NCBI RefSeq assembly: GCF_003721435.2
Contig: NZ_CP054585.1
Coordinates: 2,976,001 to 3,040,000, forward strand
From: Halorubrum sp. CBA1229
GTDB lineage: Archaea > Halobacteriota > Halobacteria > Halobacteriales > Haloferacaceae
Length of the DNA: 64,000 nt
Direction of reading: 5' to 3'
This document shows positions 34,429 to 43,428 of the stretch, piece by piece. Made by a program: the position numbers and the translations under genes. Every line of letters begins with the position of its first letter. Position 1 is the stretch's first letter. Under the pieces are notes generated by a model. It saw only the letters and a list, made by a program, of their open reading frames with translations. It was not told the DNA's origin and ran no database searches.

Positions 34429-37400
34429 GGGCCGTCACCTCCGAGCAGGTCCGAGACGCGACCCAACGCGCCGCGCGACGTCGACCCCGAATCGGTCGAC
34501 TCCGACCCCGAACCGGACGACTCAGACCCCGTCGCCGACGCCCCGAGCGGGCCGGCGTCGAGCGACGCCGGCTCCTCCCCGACCGGCTCGACCTCGATCC
34601 GGACGTCGCTGTTCACCCCGGTCGGGCCCCAGTAGTTCGGGAAAAAGTGGAGGTGCTCGCCCGTGTCCTCGGGATACTGGACGAGCTGGGTCGGCTTCAT
34701 GTACATCGGCACGAGCGAGTTGAAGTTGTTGCGGTCGGGGTACTGGAACCGCTCCCAGCTGAAGAAGTGCCGGACGGTGCCGGGCTCCCCGCTCGGGTAG
34801 ATCTTCGCCTGCACCTCGACCGAGTCGAGGTCGTTGTACACCCGCACGGTGTCGCCGTCCTCGATCCCGCGTTCCTCGGCGTCCTCGGGGTTGAGGTAGA
34901 CGGTCGGCTCGCCGCGCTGCAGCCGGAGCATCTTGCTGTCGTCGCGCCACGTCGAGTGGATCGACCAGCGGCTGTGCGGCGTGTTGTAGCTCAGCGGGTA
35001 CTCCGACTTCTCCTGGAGCACCGGCCCGTCTTTGTGCGTGGGGAGCTGCTCGTCGAGCTCTAAGAACCAGTCGTGGTCGATGTAATACTGCTGGCGTCCG
35101 GTGAACGTCGGCCACGGGTTCTTGTCCTGCACGTAGTCTTTCCACGGCGAGTACGCCTGGCCCTCCTCGATGTCCGACGACCAGTGGTCGCCCGTCTCGA
35201 GGAGGCGACGCGGCTGCGCTTCGATGTCGTCGAACGTGAGCTGCTCGTCGGCGCCCTCCGGGTTCGACTCCTCGGAGTTCTCGAGAATGAACTCCGCGGC
35301 CGCCTTGTCCTCGGCCAGCGCGCCGGGCTCGTTGTCGATCCAATCGCGCGTGTAGTCGTCGTGAACGGACTGGAGGTCGATCTCGCGGTCGAACTTCCGG
35401 TCCGACACCGGCTCCGTGCCGCGCTGCTCGGCGAGCTCCTGGATCTTCGCGGCGAGCTCGCGGAAGATCTGCCAGTCCGTCTTCGACTCGCCCAGCGGCT
35501 CGACCGCCGGCGTGAACGGGTGGACGTACGTGTGCATGTCCGTCACCGACAGGTCGTGCTTCTCGTAGTGGCTCGCCGTCGGAAGGACGATATCGCTGTT
35601 GAGCGCCGTCGAGTCCATCCGGAAGTTGATGTCGACGACCAGGTCGAGCTTCGGCCACAGCTCCTCCTCGACGGCGATGTTCCCCTTGGCCTGGTTGAAG
35701 TAGTTCCCGCGCCAGACGAACATGAGTCTGGGGTCCGGACGGCTGCCGTCGTCGCGCTCGCTCGGGTACAGCGGCATCCACCCCTTATCGATCGACTCCC
35801 GGATTTTCGCGGCCGTCTCCGGGTCCGTGTTCTCCATGATCCCGGCGTGGTAGTACGTCCACAGCGTCGTCGGGACGCCGCGAACGCTTCCGGTCGGGAA
35901 GGAGAGCTGCTTCCAGCCGTTGAACGTCCATATCTTCTCCTGACCCACGTAGTGGTCGAGGCCGGTCCCCTGTCGGCCGAGGTTCCCGGTGAGCGTGACG
36001 AGCAGCTGGATCGCGCGGTTCCCGAGGTCGTTGTGGTACCAGTCGTTGACCCCCTTCCCGTGGATGATCTTCGCGCGGTCGACCTCGGCGAACTCGCGGG
36101 CGATCTTCTGGTGTGTCTGCCTCCCGACGCCGGTGATCTCGTTGACCACCTCGGGAGTGTACTCCGACAGCTCGTCGCGGAGGTTCAGCCAGACGGTGCG
36201 GGTCTCGACCGCGCCGTCGGTCGTCTGAACCGTGCGCTCGGCGTCGAGGTCGGGGTCGAAGTCGAGCTCGATGCTCAGTGAGTGGTCGTGCTGTCCGTCC
36301 CGCTCGCCGAGCGAGCCCGGCGCCGTCCGGAGGGTGCCGTCGGCGTCCTGCATGACGAACACCTTCTCCGGGCGGTCGGCGTCGACGCTCAGCCCGGACA
36401 CCTCGCTCGCGCGGAGGAACTTCCCGGTGTCCTCGCGGACGAGCAGCGGCATGTCCGTCTGCTCTTTTAAATGCGCCTCGTCGTACAGCCCCTCGTCGAC
36501 GATGGTGCGGGCCATCCCGAGCGCGAGCGCGGTGTCGCTGCCGGGCTCCGGGCCGATCCACTCGTCGCAGTGGATCGCCGTCTGGCTGTAGTCGGTGAAG
36601 ATCCCGACGCGCTTGGCGCCGTCGTACCCCGCCTCGAGGAAGTACTTCGCGTCCGGGATCCGGGTGACGTTGATGTTCGAGCCCCACGCGATGATGTAGT
36701 CGGCGTTGTACCAGTCCGCGCTCTCGGCGTTCTCGGTCTGGGTCCCCCACGTGATCGGCTGGCCCGGCGGGAGGTCGGAGTACCAGTCGTAGAAGGAGTG
36801 GCTGACGCCGCCGAGCAGGTTGACGAGGCGGCTCCCCGAGGCGAACGAGACGGGGCTCATCGCCGGGATCGGCGTGAAGCCGCTGATCGCGTCGTACTCC
36901 CCGTCCTCGACGGCGTCGATGACCTCCTCGGCGATCTCGGTGAGCGCCTCGTCCCAGGAGATCCGCTCCCACTTACCCTCTCCCCGCTCGCCGGTCCGGC
37001 GGAGCGGGTGCGTGACGCGCTGGTCGGCGTTCACGTAGTCGGTGAAGCACGCCCCCTTCTGACAGCCGCGCGGGTTCGGGTCGGGAAGCGACTCGTCGAA
37101 GCGGGGGTAGTCGCCGGCCTGCTCCTCGCGCCACACCTGCCCGTTCCGCGTGTACACCTGCCACGAGCAGCTGCCCGTGCAGTTGACGCTGTGCGTCGAA
37201 CGGGCCTTGCCGTCCCAGTCCCACTCCTCGCGGTAGAGGTCCTCCCAGTCGCGGTACGGGTAGTTACCGATCGGGTCGTCGACCACATCCAGTGTGTTCA
37301 TCTCGGTGAGATCCTGCGCGGATCCCAGCCCGGTGGCGCCGACGGCGGCCGCCGCTCCGACTCCCTTCAGGAAGTCGCGGCGCGCGGTGCCGGCCTCGTC

Positions 37401-37439
37401 GCGTGTCGATTCGCCCGTCGTGTCTGTCGTGTCAGTCAT
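34425..37439 (-). CDS. narG: Nitrate reductase alpha subunit (Mo-bisMGD), Tat-exported
   Basis: 1004-residue catalytic subunit reducing nitrate to nitrite. The Tat signal is at residues 18-42 (TARRDFLKGVGAAAAVGATG), so the enzyme faces outside, unlike bacterial NarG. The N-terminal [4Fe-4S] motif with a His ligand is H83-C87-C91...C126. The Mo ligand is most likely D222 in YDWYSDLPPGQP, the Asp position of the NarG/DdhA/SerA group. The MGD-binding C-terminal domain starts near 800 (VYLNPEDAEERGIEDGDTV). Disordered Ser/Glu-rich tail. Perchlorate or chlorate reductase relatives are close, so nitrate is inferred from the Rieske/cytochrome b context and the NarO-like gene. Confidence 0.92.
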   Translation of the reverse strand: MTDTTDTTGESTRDEAGTARRDFLKGVGAAAAVGATGLGSAQDLTEMNTLDVVDDPIGNYPYRDWEDLYREEWDWDGKARSTHSVNCTGSCSWQVYTRNGQVWREEQAGDYPRFDESLPDPNPRGCQKGACFTDYVNADQRVTHPLRRTGERGEGKWERISWDEALTEIAEEVIDAVEDGEYDAISGFTPIPAMSPVSFASGSRLVNLLGGVSHSFYDWYSDLPPGQPITWGTQTENAESADWYNADYIIAWGSNINVTRIPDAKYFLEAGYDGAKRVGIFTDYSQTAIHCDEWIGPEPGSDTALALGMARTIVDEGLYDEAHLKEQTDMPLLVREDTGKFLRASEVSGLSVDADRPEKVFVMQDADGTLRTAPGSLGERDGQHDHSLSIELDFDPDLDAERTVQTTDGAVETRTVWLNLRDELSEYTPEVVNEITGVGRQTHQKIAREFAEVDRAKIIHGKGVNDWYHNDLGNRAIQLLVTLTGNLGRQGTGLDHYVGQEKIWTFNGWKQLSFPTGSVRGVPTTLWTYYHAGIMENTDPETAAKIRESIDKGWMPLYPSERDDGSRPDPRLMFVWRGNYFNQAKGNIAVEEELWPKLDLVVDINFRMDSTALNSDIVLPTASHYEKHDLSVTDMHTYVHPFTPAVEPLGESKTDWQIFRELAAKIQELAEQRGTEPVSDRKFDREIDLQSVHDDYTRDWIDNEPGALAEDKAAAEFILENSEESNPEGADEQLTFDDIEAQPRRLLETGDHWSSDIEEGQAYSPWKDYVQDKNPWPTFTGRQQYYIDHDWFLELDEQLPTHKDGPVLQEKSEYPLSYNTPHSRWSIHSTWRDDSKMLRLQRGEPTVYLNPEDAEERGIEDGDTVRVYNDLDSVEVQAKIYPSGEPGTVRHFFSWERFQYPDRNNFNSLVPMYMKPTQLVQYPEDTGEHLHFFPNYWGPTGVNSDVRIEVEPVGEEPASLDAGPLGASATGSESSGSGSESTDSGSTSRGALGRVSDLLGGDGP

Positions 37440-37633
37440 TGTTTGTCGATGAGAACGGTCGCGAGGCCGAGCGCGACGCCGAGCGCCGCGAACGCGACGC
37501 CCGCGAGCGTGCCGCCGCCCGCGTCGAGTCCGGCGGCGATCAGCCCCACGCCGGCCAGTTTCGTCGCTCGATCCGCCCAGCGGTACCGACGCGGCGACAG
37601 CTCCGCCAGCCGAGTTCCGCTCGACTCAGTCAT
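37436..37633 (-). CDS. Small nar-operon membrane protein
   Basis: 65 residues with a polar N-terminus ([13 protein letters not shown]) followed by two Ala/Gly-rich membrane helices, ending LIDKQ. It overlaps cytochrome b by 8 bases and narG by 4 bases, so it is translationally linked to both. Haloferax nar operons have a small open frame at the same place between narC and narG, as I recall. A role in holding NarG near the cytochrome is plausible but unproven. Confidence 0.75.
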   Translation of the reverse strand: MTESSGTRLAELSPRRYRWADRATKLAGVGLIAAGLDAGGGTLAGVAFAALGVALGLATVLIDKQ

Positions 37634-39134
37634 CGTCCGACCCCCCCGTTCGCGTCGGCGAGTCGTCGCGGCTCGGTTCCGGCGGTCCCTCGTCGTCCCC
37701 CGAGGGCGGGCCCCCCTCCGAGTCGTCCCCGAAGCCGCCGAGGACGGCGTAGGTGAGGGTGCCGGCCGCGGCGGGAACGAGCACGATCGCGGCGATCAGG
37801 TAGGGACGGAGCGCGGCCGTCGACGTGCCGAGGATCTCGGCGAGGATCACGTCCATGCCGGCGATAGACGCGATCATGACGAGCGTGACGCCGACGATGC
37901 CGACCGCGGTCGGGAACGGTCGGTCGAGGTAGTTCCGCGTGAAGTGCTCCGGCTCCTCCGCGCGGTCGATGAACGGCCAGACCGCCACGGCGACGAACAC
38001 CAGACTCGGGAGGAGCAGCCCGCCCACGAACTCCGAACTGACGTGGATCCCGAGCACGTCGAAGCTCATCCACGAGGGGGTGAGCTTCAGGAACCCGTAC
38101 CCCCACATCAGGAACCAGTCCGGCATGACGAGCGACGGCGTCGACGCCGGGTCGTTCGGTCCGTATTGAGCGATGTTGTGAACGGGGAGCAGCCCGGCGA
38201 GCAGCGAGAGCACGGCCATCGTGAGGAAGAACACGACCGCGCTCACCGCGGCCTGATTCGGGAACGCCGGCAGCCCGATCACGACGCTGTCGTCGTCGCG
38301 GTCGATGAGACGGGCGCCCCCGTCGGTCGTTTCGGGCCCTCCGCTCCCGCTCGGCGCTTCCCCGGTCGCGTGCGGGGTGCCGTCCCCCGCTCCCGGGGCG
38401 GCCACGTCCCCGTCGCGCTGCGCCTCGGTGTGCTTCTGTCGGACGAGGATCGCCATGTGGACGGCGATGAGCCCTCCGATCGCGGCCGGGATGAGGAAGA
38501 CGTGCAGGAAGAACAGCCGCGGGATCGTCGCGCTCGTCGGGAACTGACCGCCGAAGACGATGCTCGCGAGCGGGTCGCCGACGATCGGGATCGAGGCGGC
38601 GACGTTGTAGCCGATGCCGACCGCCGTGCTCGCGAACTCGTCGTACGGGAGCGAGTAGCCGGTGTAGGCCGCGAACATCGCCAGCCCGGCGAGGCCGGTC
38701 CCGACGAGCCAGTTCGGCTCGCGCGGGTTCCGGTACGCGCCGGTGAAGAAGACGCGGAGCATGTGCAAGGCGATCGAAGCGACGAACAGATGTGCCGCCC
38801 AGTGATGCATGCGCCGCAGGAACATCCCGAACGGCACGTCGTAGGTGATGTAGAGGACGCTCGTGAACGCCGCCGGCAGCTCCTGCCCCTGGTACTGCAC
38901 GACGCTCCCGCTGTACTCGACGGCGGTCGTGCTCGGTTCGTAGAAGAACGCGAGGAACGTTCCAGTCGCGACGAGGATCCCGAAACAGAACAGCGCGACC
39001 TCGCCGAGGAGGAAGGAGTCCTCCGCGGGGAACGCCTTCCCGAGGAAGTCGCTCCCCTCCCCCAGACCCAGGCGCGAGTCGGCCCAGTCGTACGCGGACT
39101 CGGCCCGATCGACCGCCGCGTCGATCCGGGACAT
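37626..39134 (-). CDS. narC: Cytochrome b of the nitrate reductase quinol-oxidising module
   Basis: 502 residues, about nine membrane helices, joining the cytochrome b6-like half and the subunit-IV-like half of bc complexes. Heme b histidines lie in [20 protein letters not shown] and in [20 protein letters not shown] quinol-site PxxW-like motif is in [17 protein letters not shown] long acidic loop separates the halves and the tail is disordered. It works with the adjacent Rieske protein to oxidise menaquinol. ATG 39134 shares a base with the Rieske stop (TGATG), which fixes the start against the longer frame. Confidence 0.9.
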   Translation of the reverse strand: MSRIDAAVDRAESAYDWADSRLGLGEGSDFLGKAFPAEDSFLLGEVALFCFGILVATGTFLAFFYEPSTTAVEYSGSVVQYQGQELPAAFTSVLYITYDVPFGMFLRRMHHWAAHLFVASIALHMLRVFFTGAYRNPREPNWLVGTGLAGLAMFAAYTGYSLPYDEFASTAVGIGYNVAASIPIVGDPLASIVFGGQFPTSATIPRLFFLHVFLIPAAIGGLIAVHMAILVRQKHTEAQRDGDVAAPGAGDGTPHATGEAPSGSGGPETTDGGARLIDRDDDSVVIGLPAFPNQAAVSAVVFFLTMAVLSLLAGLLPVHNIAQYGPNDPASTPSLVMPDWFLMWGYGFLKLTPSWMSFDVLGIHVSSEFVGGLLLPSLVFVAVAVWPFIDRAEEPEHFTRNYLDRPFPTAVGIVGVTLVMIASIAGMDVILAEILGTSTAALRPYLIAAIVLVPAAAGTLTYAVLGGFGDDSEGGPPSGDDEGPPEPSRDDSPTRTGGSDDD

Positions 39135-39919
39135 CACTCCCCCCCGGGGCCGACCGGCCCCTGGAAGTCCCCGGTCGCGACGAGGTAGCCGTCGCCCGAG
39201 AGCGTGATCGGGAGCTGCGGCAGCGCTCGCGGCGGCGGCCCCCCGACGACCTGCGCGCCCGTCACCGGGTCGAACCGCCCGGAGTGGCACGGACAGACGA
39301 GCACGTCGCCGTCGCGGTCGGCGACCATGCAGCCGGCGTGGGTGCACACTTTCGAGAACGCGGCGTACCCGCCGACGGTGTACTCGTCGCGCACCTGGTC
39401 GCCATACGCCGACTCCTCGAAGCGCACGAGCAGCGTCGGGGCGTCCTCTACCCCCGGGCGCGGCTCCGGGAATACCGTGAGCTGTTCGCCGGGGGCGATG
39501 CGGTCCTCCGCGATCCGCTCGCCCGCCTCGTCGACGAGGGGGATCCCCGCCTCGTACACCGGGCCCTGATACTTGCGCTCGAACACCCGCGTGAGCCCCG
39601 CGACGGGCGCGGCGAGGCTTCCGACCGCCGTGATCCCGCCGACCGTCGCGAGGACCTTCGCGTAGTCGCGGCGCTTGAGTTCGGCGCGCGCGTCCTTCCA
39701 GAACGGCCGGAAGATACTCGGGTCGACGGCGGGCCCGCCGTCGTTCTCCGGGCAGGCGTCGCACAGTTCTCCCTCGGCGTCGGACGCGTCGGAAGCGTCG
39801 GCGTCGGACGCGTCGACATCGGTACGCCCGCCGGGCGCCTCGCGCTCGCGAGGGCCGGCGCTCGGCGGGGCGTCGATTCCGTCTCCCGTCGGTCGTGTGT
39901 CGGGTGCGTCGTCTCCCAT
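39134..39919 (-). CDS. narB: Rieske [2Fe-2S] protein of the nar operon
   Basis: 261 residues. The cluster ligands are C192 and H194 in CTHAGC and C209 and H212 in CPCHSG, with C197 and C211 forming the stabilising disulfide. A twin-arginine anchor ([20 protein letters not shown], residues 81-100) should insert it by Tat with the Rieske head outside. The first 70 residues are acidic and disordered apart from a CDACPEN pair of cysteines (C53, C56) that typical Rieske proteins lack. The start is ATG 39919, one base overlapping the previous stop. It passes electrons from cytochrome b to NarGH, probably via a copper protein or the heme subunit. Confidence 0.91.
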   Translation of the reverse strand: MGDDAPDTRPTGDGIDAPPSAGPREREAPGGRTDVDASDADASDASDAEGELCDACPENDGGPAVDPSIFRPFWKDARAELKRRDYAKVLATVGGITAVGSLAAPVAGLTRVFERKYQGPVYEAGIPLVDEAGERIAEDRIAPGEQLTVFPEPRPGVEDAPTLLVRFEESAYGDQVRDEYTVGGYAAFSKVCTHAGCMVADRDGDVLVCPCHSGRFDPVTGAQVVGGPPPRALPQLPITLSGDGYLVATGDFQGPVGPGGE

Positions 39920-40554
39920 CAGTGGTCCCTCCGTTCGGCGACTTCGACGTGGGGCATGAACCAGGCGTAGTACGACACCGTCGAGCCCAGCAGCGACATG
40001 AACAGCCCGAAGGCGTACACGCCGAAGTACTGGGTGCGCGCCAGGGTGAGGTACTCGGCCGTCAGCAGCGCCGAGAAGACGATAGCGAGGACGGTGAGCC
40101 CCCCCATCGCGACGAGCCCCTCGATGGCGTCGCTCGCGTCGTGGTACTGGACGACCCACCGGTCCTCCGTCTCGAACCAGGGGAACGTCGCCCGGTTCGT
40201 CCCGTCCGGCGGCGGTCCGTCGAGCCCGCCGTCGGCCGCGGCCGGGTCGTCCGCGCCGCCGGTATCGCTCGGACCCCCGCCGCTCGCGTCGGGGCGGGCG
40301 GCTCGGTTCATGAAGCGGTGGAAAAAGGCCATGGCCCCCAACAGCCCCAGCAGGGCGACCCAGACGATCACCCCGACCTGACTCGGTGAGAGCTTGTTCG
40401 GCGCGTCGACGAACCCCTCCAGCGGCTGCATCTCGCTCACGCTCTGGTCGATCCTGACCTCCTCCGAGGGCGGCTCGCCGTGGAGGCCGACGTACCACGT
40501 CGGCAGCAGCACGGCGAGCACGATGAGGAGGATCGCGATCGTTCGTCTGTCCAT
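39919..40554 (-). CDS. narA: Membrane protein, first gene of the nar operon
   Basis: 211 residues. The N-terminal helix ([19 protein letters not shown]) is followed by an external segment rich in Glu/Ser, a second helix ([19 protein letters not shown]), an acidic Gly/Asp loop, then two further helices near 140-160 and 172-192. No cofactor motif is evident. The symbol follows the name of the first gene of the Haloferax nar operon and rests on position only. ATG 40554 is preferred over the frame start at 40602 because it begins at the signal-like helix. It may be a membrane partner of cytochrome b. Confidence 0.72.
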   Translation of the reverse strand: MDRRTIAILLIVLAVLLPTWYVGLHGEPPSEEVRIDQSVSEMQPLEGFVDAPNKLSPSQVGVIVWVALLGLLGAMAFFHRFMNRAARPDASGGGPSDTGGADDPAAADGGLDGPPPDGTNRATFPWFETEDRWVVQYHDASDAIEGLVAMGGLTVLAIVFSALLTAEYLTLARTQYFGVYAFGLFMSLLGSTVSYYAWFMPHVEVAERRDH

Positions 40555-40766
40555 AGGTGTGTGTAGTGTCTTGTGTCGTTGAGCCGGCTCGGCGGTACGC
40601 ACGCGGCCCCGCGGCGCCGGCCCGCCGTCCGCCGCGGCGATCGCTCGTGGGCTCTCGATGCCTCGCGGGCGTCCGGTGGACGGTTAATTACGGTACACAG
40701 AGACGTGACATACTGTATCCTAGGATCGGAAACGAACAACTAGCTACTCCCGAACTATTCGGCGAT
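40555..40766 (-). promoter_or_regulatory. Promoter region of the nar operon
   Basis: 212 bases between the NarO-like gene and narA. A minus-strand TATA candidate is TAATTAA (about 40683-40690), which would give a leader of roughly 100 bases. ATCCTAGGAT at about 40717-40726 is a 10-base palindrome next to it. A NarO-like dyad lies at 40751-40761. No gene is visible. Confidence 0.5.
40751..40761. promoter_or_regulatory. Candidate NarO-binding dyad CGAA-N3-TTCG
   Basis: CGAACTATTCG lies about 60 bases upstream of the candidate TATA element of the nar operon. The NarO motif I recall from Haloferax denitrification promoters is CGAA-N4-TTCG; here the spacer is one base shorter, so the match is suggestive only. 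It overlaps the end of the regulator gene region. Confidence 0.4.
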
Positions 40767-41501
40767 TTAAATACCCTCGCCGAACAGCTGGGACAGCACG
40801 GTGGCCGTCACGAGCCGGAGGTGTTCCGAGACGGTCGATTTGGCTACCCCGAGCTCGGCGGCGATCTCGTCGGCCGTGGCGCCGTCCGGACCGAAGTACC
40901 CCTCCTCGACCGCGACGGCGGCGACGGTCGCCTGTCGCTCCGTCACGTCGGAGAGGTCGACCGGGACCACGTCCGGCCGACCGTCGTTCGTGTCCCGATC
41001 CACGAGGATCCGGCGGACCTCCGCGCCGCCGAACGCGTCGACGATCGCCTGCAGCTCCCCGTACCCGGTCAACACGAAGGTGGCGAGCAGCTCCCCCTCG
41101 TCGATCAGCGTCTCGCGCGGCGACACCGGGAAGCCGGAGAACGCCGACGGGAGCCCGGCACAGGCGCAGGCGGTGCAGCCGCCGTCCGAGGGTGTCGACG
41201 TCGCGTCGGGGTCGGAGGGGTCGTGGTCCCCGCGCTCGCCGTCACCCTCGTCGCCGCCGTCGCGGGGTTCGCGATCGGCGCCCCCGCGCCCGAGTTCGTA
41301 CCGGCCGTGAGCCCGCCCGGCGAACTCCAGCAGGTCCAGCTCACTCGGCGCGTCGGCGGGGCTGTCGTCCGCGACGAAGTCGACGCGCGCGTCGTCTGGG
41401 TCGACCCGGACCGCCCGCAGGGTCGTCCGCTCGGACAGCGCCGTTACGGGACAGCGATCGCAGGTTGCGGCCGCCACTTGGACCTGGATCGTGTCGGTCA
41501 C
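40767..41501 (-). CDS. narO: NarO-like bat-type HTH regulator with cysteine cluster
   Basis: 244-residue transcription activator of the bacterio-opsin-activator (HTH_10) class. The N-terminal sensor part has five cysteines: C14 and C17 in ATCDRCPV, and C109, C112, C114 in GGCTACACAG, fitting an oxygen-sensitive Fe-S cluster as proposed for NarO. An Asp/Gly-rich disordered insert (about 70-108) separates them. The HTH is at the end: ATADEIAAELGVAKSTVSEHL. GTG 41501 is chosen because upstream frame overlaps repeats and lacks family similarity. Codirectional with and 212 bases before the nar operon, it is its presumed anaerobic activator. Confidence 0.87.
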   Translation of the reverse strand: MTDTIQVQVAAATCDRCPVTALSERTTLRAVRVDPDDARVDFVADDSPADAPSELDLLEFAGRAHGRYELGRGGADREPRDGGDEGDGERGDHDPSDPDATSTPSDGGCTACACAGLPSAFSGFPVSPRETLIDEGELLATFVLTGYGELQAIVDAFGGAEVRRILVDRDTNDGRPDVVPVDLSDVTERQATVAAVAVEEGYFGPDGATADEIAAELGVAKSTVSEHLRLVTATVLSQLFGEGI

Positions 41502-41612
41502 GGTGGTCGCGCCTACGACGAGGGGTCTCAAAAAGGTTGGAGTCCGTTCACAGACTCGGAACGCGTCGGATATCGCCCGCAGACGGAATATCGGACCCCC
41601 CGCGGAACCCGA

Positions 41613-41680
41613 CGTGTGAGCCGAGCGCGTTATCAACGTGTGACCCGAGCGCGTTATCAACGTGTGACCCGAGCGCGCCG
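41613..41680. repeat. 24-base tandem repeat, 2.8 copies
   Basis: CGTGTGACCCGAGCGCGTTATCAA-type units occupy 41613-41636 (one mismatch), 41637-41660 and, truncated, 41661-41680. They lie in the divergent region between the NarO-like gene and the small gene at 41775 and may be operator sites. Confidence 0.8.
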
Positions 41681-41741
41681 TCCGAGACCACGTCCGCGCT
41701 CGCTCCGCTTCCGGGGCTCGTCGCGCACCGCGAACGAGGGA

Positions 41742-41755
41742 ACGCTTAAAAGCGT
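41742..41755 (+). promoter_or_regulatory. TATA box inside an inverted repeat
   Basis: ACGCTT-AA-AAGCGT places the CTTAAAAG promoter core in a dyad about 27 bases before ATG 41775, so a repressor dimer could occlude it. It is the same arrangement as at 23848. Confidence 0.55.
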
Positions 41756-41774
41756 CCGGCCGGAACGAGGGGGT

Positions 41775-42011
41775 ATGCCAACCTTCGAACTGAACCTCTC
41801 GGACGACGTCTACGCGGAGTTCCAGCAGCTCGCCGAACAGGAGTTCGTCTCCGAGGAGCAGGCCGCGGAGGACCTCATCGCCTCCGGGATCGAGGCGTAC
41901 AACGTCTCCGTCGTCGACGAGGAGCCGCGCGACGAGATGCTCGACGGCGCGGAGAACAACATGTTCGACACCGCCGAGGACCCCGGGAGCTTAGAGGACG
42001 ACCGGCTGTAG
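41775..42011 (+). CDS. Small DUF7120-like / ribbon-helix-helix-type protein
   Basis: 78 residues. PTFELNLSDDVYAEFQQLAEQEFVS resembles the strand and first helix of CopG/Arc-type DNA-binding proteins, and EEQAAEDLIASGIEAY the second helix; the tail is very acidic. This matches small haloarchaeal proteins I recall as DUF7120. It may be autoregulated through the TATA-centred dyad upstream. DNA binding is inference; the acidic tail argues for protein contacts as well. Confidence 0.7.
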   Translation: MPTFELNLSDDVYAEFQQLAEQEFVSEEQAAEDLIASGIEAYNVSVVDEEPRDEMLDGAENNMFDTAEDPGSLEDDRL

Positions 42012-42044
42012 GCAGATTCGACTGCCCGACCGACGGCCGATCGG

Positions 42045-43229
42045 TCAGTAACCGAGCCGCAACAGTCGATTCGCGAGCAGCGCGGCCAGCCCGAGCGCCA
42101 TCACGCCCGCGAGTAGCCCGAACGCGGCCTCCCACCCCGCGACGTCTGAGATCGTTCCGACGACGACGCTTCCCGACGCCCCGATCACCATGTACGCGGT
42201 CCGGACGAGGCCGAACCCGGCGCCACGCTCCTCGTCGGACAGCAGGTCCATGAACCGGGACTGGACGGGCGCCCCCCACGACATCGCGACGCCGACGAAG
42301 CCGACGGCCGCGACCGTCGGGCCGAGGCCGAGGTCGAACCGCGCCGTCGCGACCAGGAGCCCGTAGCCGACGATGCCGGCGCTCATCGTCCCCATCGCGG
42401 TCGCGTCGCGGCCGAACCGGTCGGAGAGCGAGCCCGTGACCGGCTGCGTGCTGCCGTGGACGAGGAAGTACAGCGAGAACAGCAGCGCCGACAGCGCCGT
42501 CGAGAGCCCGCCGCCGACCTCCAGGAACGTCGGGAGGAAGGAGGCGGTCGCCTGCCACGTGAACGCCCCCATCGTCGCCAGCGCGGTCGTGTAGAGGATC
42601 GACGGCCGCGAGAGCAGTTCGACCAGGGGCGCGAGCGCGAACCGCTCCCGCAGCGGCTGATCGGGACGGATCGGCTCGGTGGGCCGCACCCGCCACGCGA
42701 ACAGGGCGAACACGGGTACTGCGACGGCGACGCCGAGGAGGACGCCGGCCCGCCAGCCGTACCGCGAGCCGACGAGCGCGGCGACCGGCGGCGCGGCGAG
42801 CCCCGCGATCGGGCCGCCCGCGACGTGGACGCCGATGGCGCGGCCGATGTCGTCGTACTGCTTGGCGAGGAACGTCGTCGCAACCGAGTAGTGGAGGCCG
42901 GCGCCCGCGCCGAGCAACACGGTGAACAGCATGAAGACAGCGATCGACGGGGAGACGGCGATCAGCAGCGAGGCGACCGCGGTGGCGCCCACGGCCGTCA
43001 GGATGACGGCGCGCTCCCCGTAGCGGTCGCCGAGCACGCCGGAGGGGAACTGCGCCAGCGCGTACGCCAGCCACATCCCCGAGAGGGCGAGCCCGACCGT
43101 CGCGTTCGTGACGCCGAACCGCGCCGTGATCTGCGGGACCAACGGACTGATGGCCAGCCGCGCGACCATCGTCGCGGTGAACGCGAGCGTACAGAGCGTG
43201 AGCGCCGTGTGCCGGTACCGCCAGTTCAC
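42045..43229 (-). CDS. MFS transporter
   Basis: 394 residues, 12 predicted membrane helices. The loop 2-3 MFS signature is GVLGDRYGERAVIL and the second-half counterpart is GSLSDRFGRDATAMG. No nitrate-porter (NarK) motif is found despite the nearby nar operon, so it is placed among general drug/metabolite facilitators. The start is GTG 43229. It is transcribed codirectionally with the M24 peptidase gene, separated by the 18-base tandem array. Substrate unknown. Confidence 0.85.
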   Translation of the reverse strand: MNWRYRHTALTLCTLAFTATMVARLAISPLVPQITARFGVTNATVGLALSGMWLAYALAQFPSGVLGDRYGERAVILTAVGATAVASLLIAVSPSIAVFMLFTVLLGAGAGLHYSVATTFLAKQYDDIGRAIGVHVAGGPIAGLAAPPVAALVGSRYGWRAGVLLGVAVAVPVFALFAWRVRPTEPIRPDQPLRERFALAPLVELLSRPSILYTTALATMGAFTWQATASFLPTFLEVGGGLSTALSALLFSLYFLVHGSTQPVTGSLSDRFGRDATAMGTMSAGIVGYGLLVATARFDLGLGPTVAAVGFVGVAMSWGAPVQSRFMDLLSDEERGAGFGLVRTAYMVIGASGSVVVGTISDVAGWEAAFGLLAGVMALGLAALLANRLLRLGY

Positions 43230-43314
43230 GGTCGTCGTTCTCGACCCGGGTGGAAGCGGGTTCCGGTCGCGGCCAGCCGGGCCGGCTGTGGTGTGCGATC
43301 GACCACCGAGCGGC

Positions 43315-43422
43315 GACGAGATCGGCGACAGCGACGAGATCGGCGACAGCGACGAGATCGGCGACGGCGACGAGATCGGCGACGGCGACGAGATCGGCGA
43401 CGGCGACGAGACCGGTGACGGG
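43315..43422. repeat. 18-base tandem repeat, six copies, between peptidase and MFS genes
   Basis: Units of GACGAGATCGGCGACRGC run from 43315 to 43422; the sixth is diverged (GACGAGACCGGTGACGGG). The first two carry A and the next three G at the variable base, showing stepwise expansion. The array starts 6 bases past the peptidase stop codon and ends 85 bases before the MFS start. There are no spacers, so it is not a CRISPR array. Confidence 0.92.
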
Positions 43423-43428
43423 GACCCG

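Noticed and set aside
36471-39188. A 905-codon open frame on the plus strand antisense to narG/cytochrome b
   Set aside because: It is a GC-rich shadow of the coding strand; it has low-complexity Arg/Asp-rich composition and no recognisable domain, while the minus-strand genes have complete motifs.
42045-43229. MFS transporter as nitrate/nitrite porter NarK because it is near the nar operon
   Set aside because: No NarK signature seen and it is outside the operon, separated by the regulator and a small gene on the other strand.
43315-43422. Tandem array considered as a CRISPR array
   Set aside because: Units are contiguous 18-base direct repeats without spacers; no cas gene in the window.
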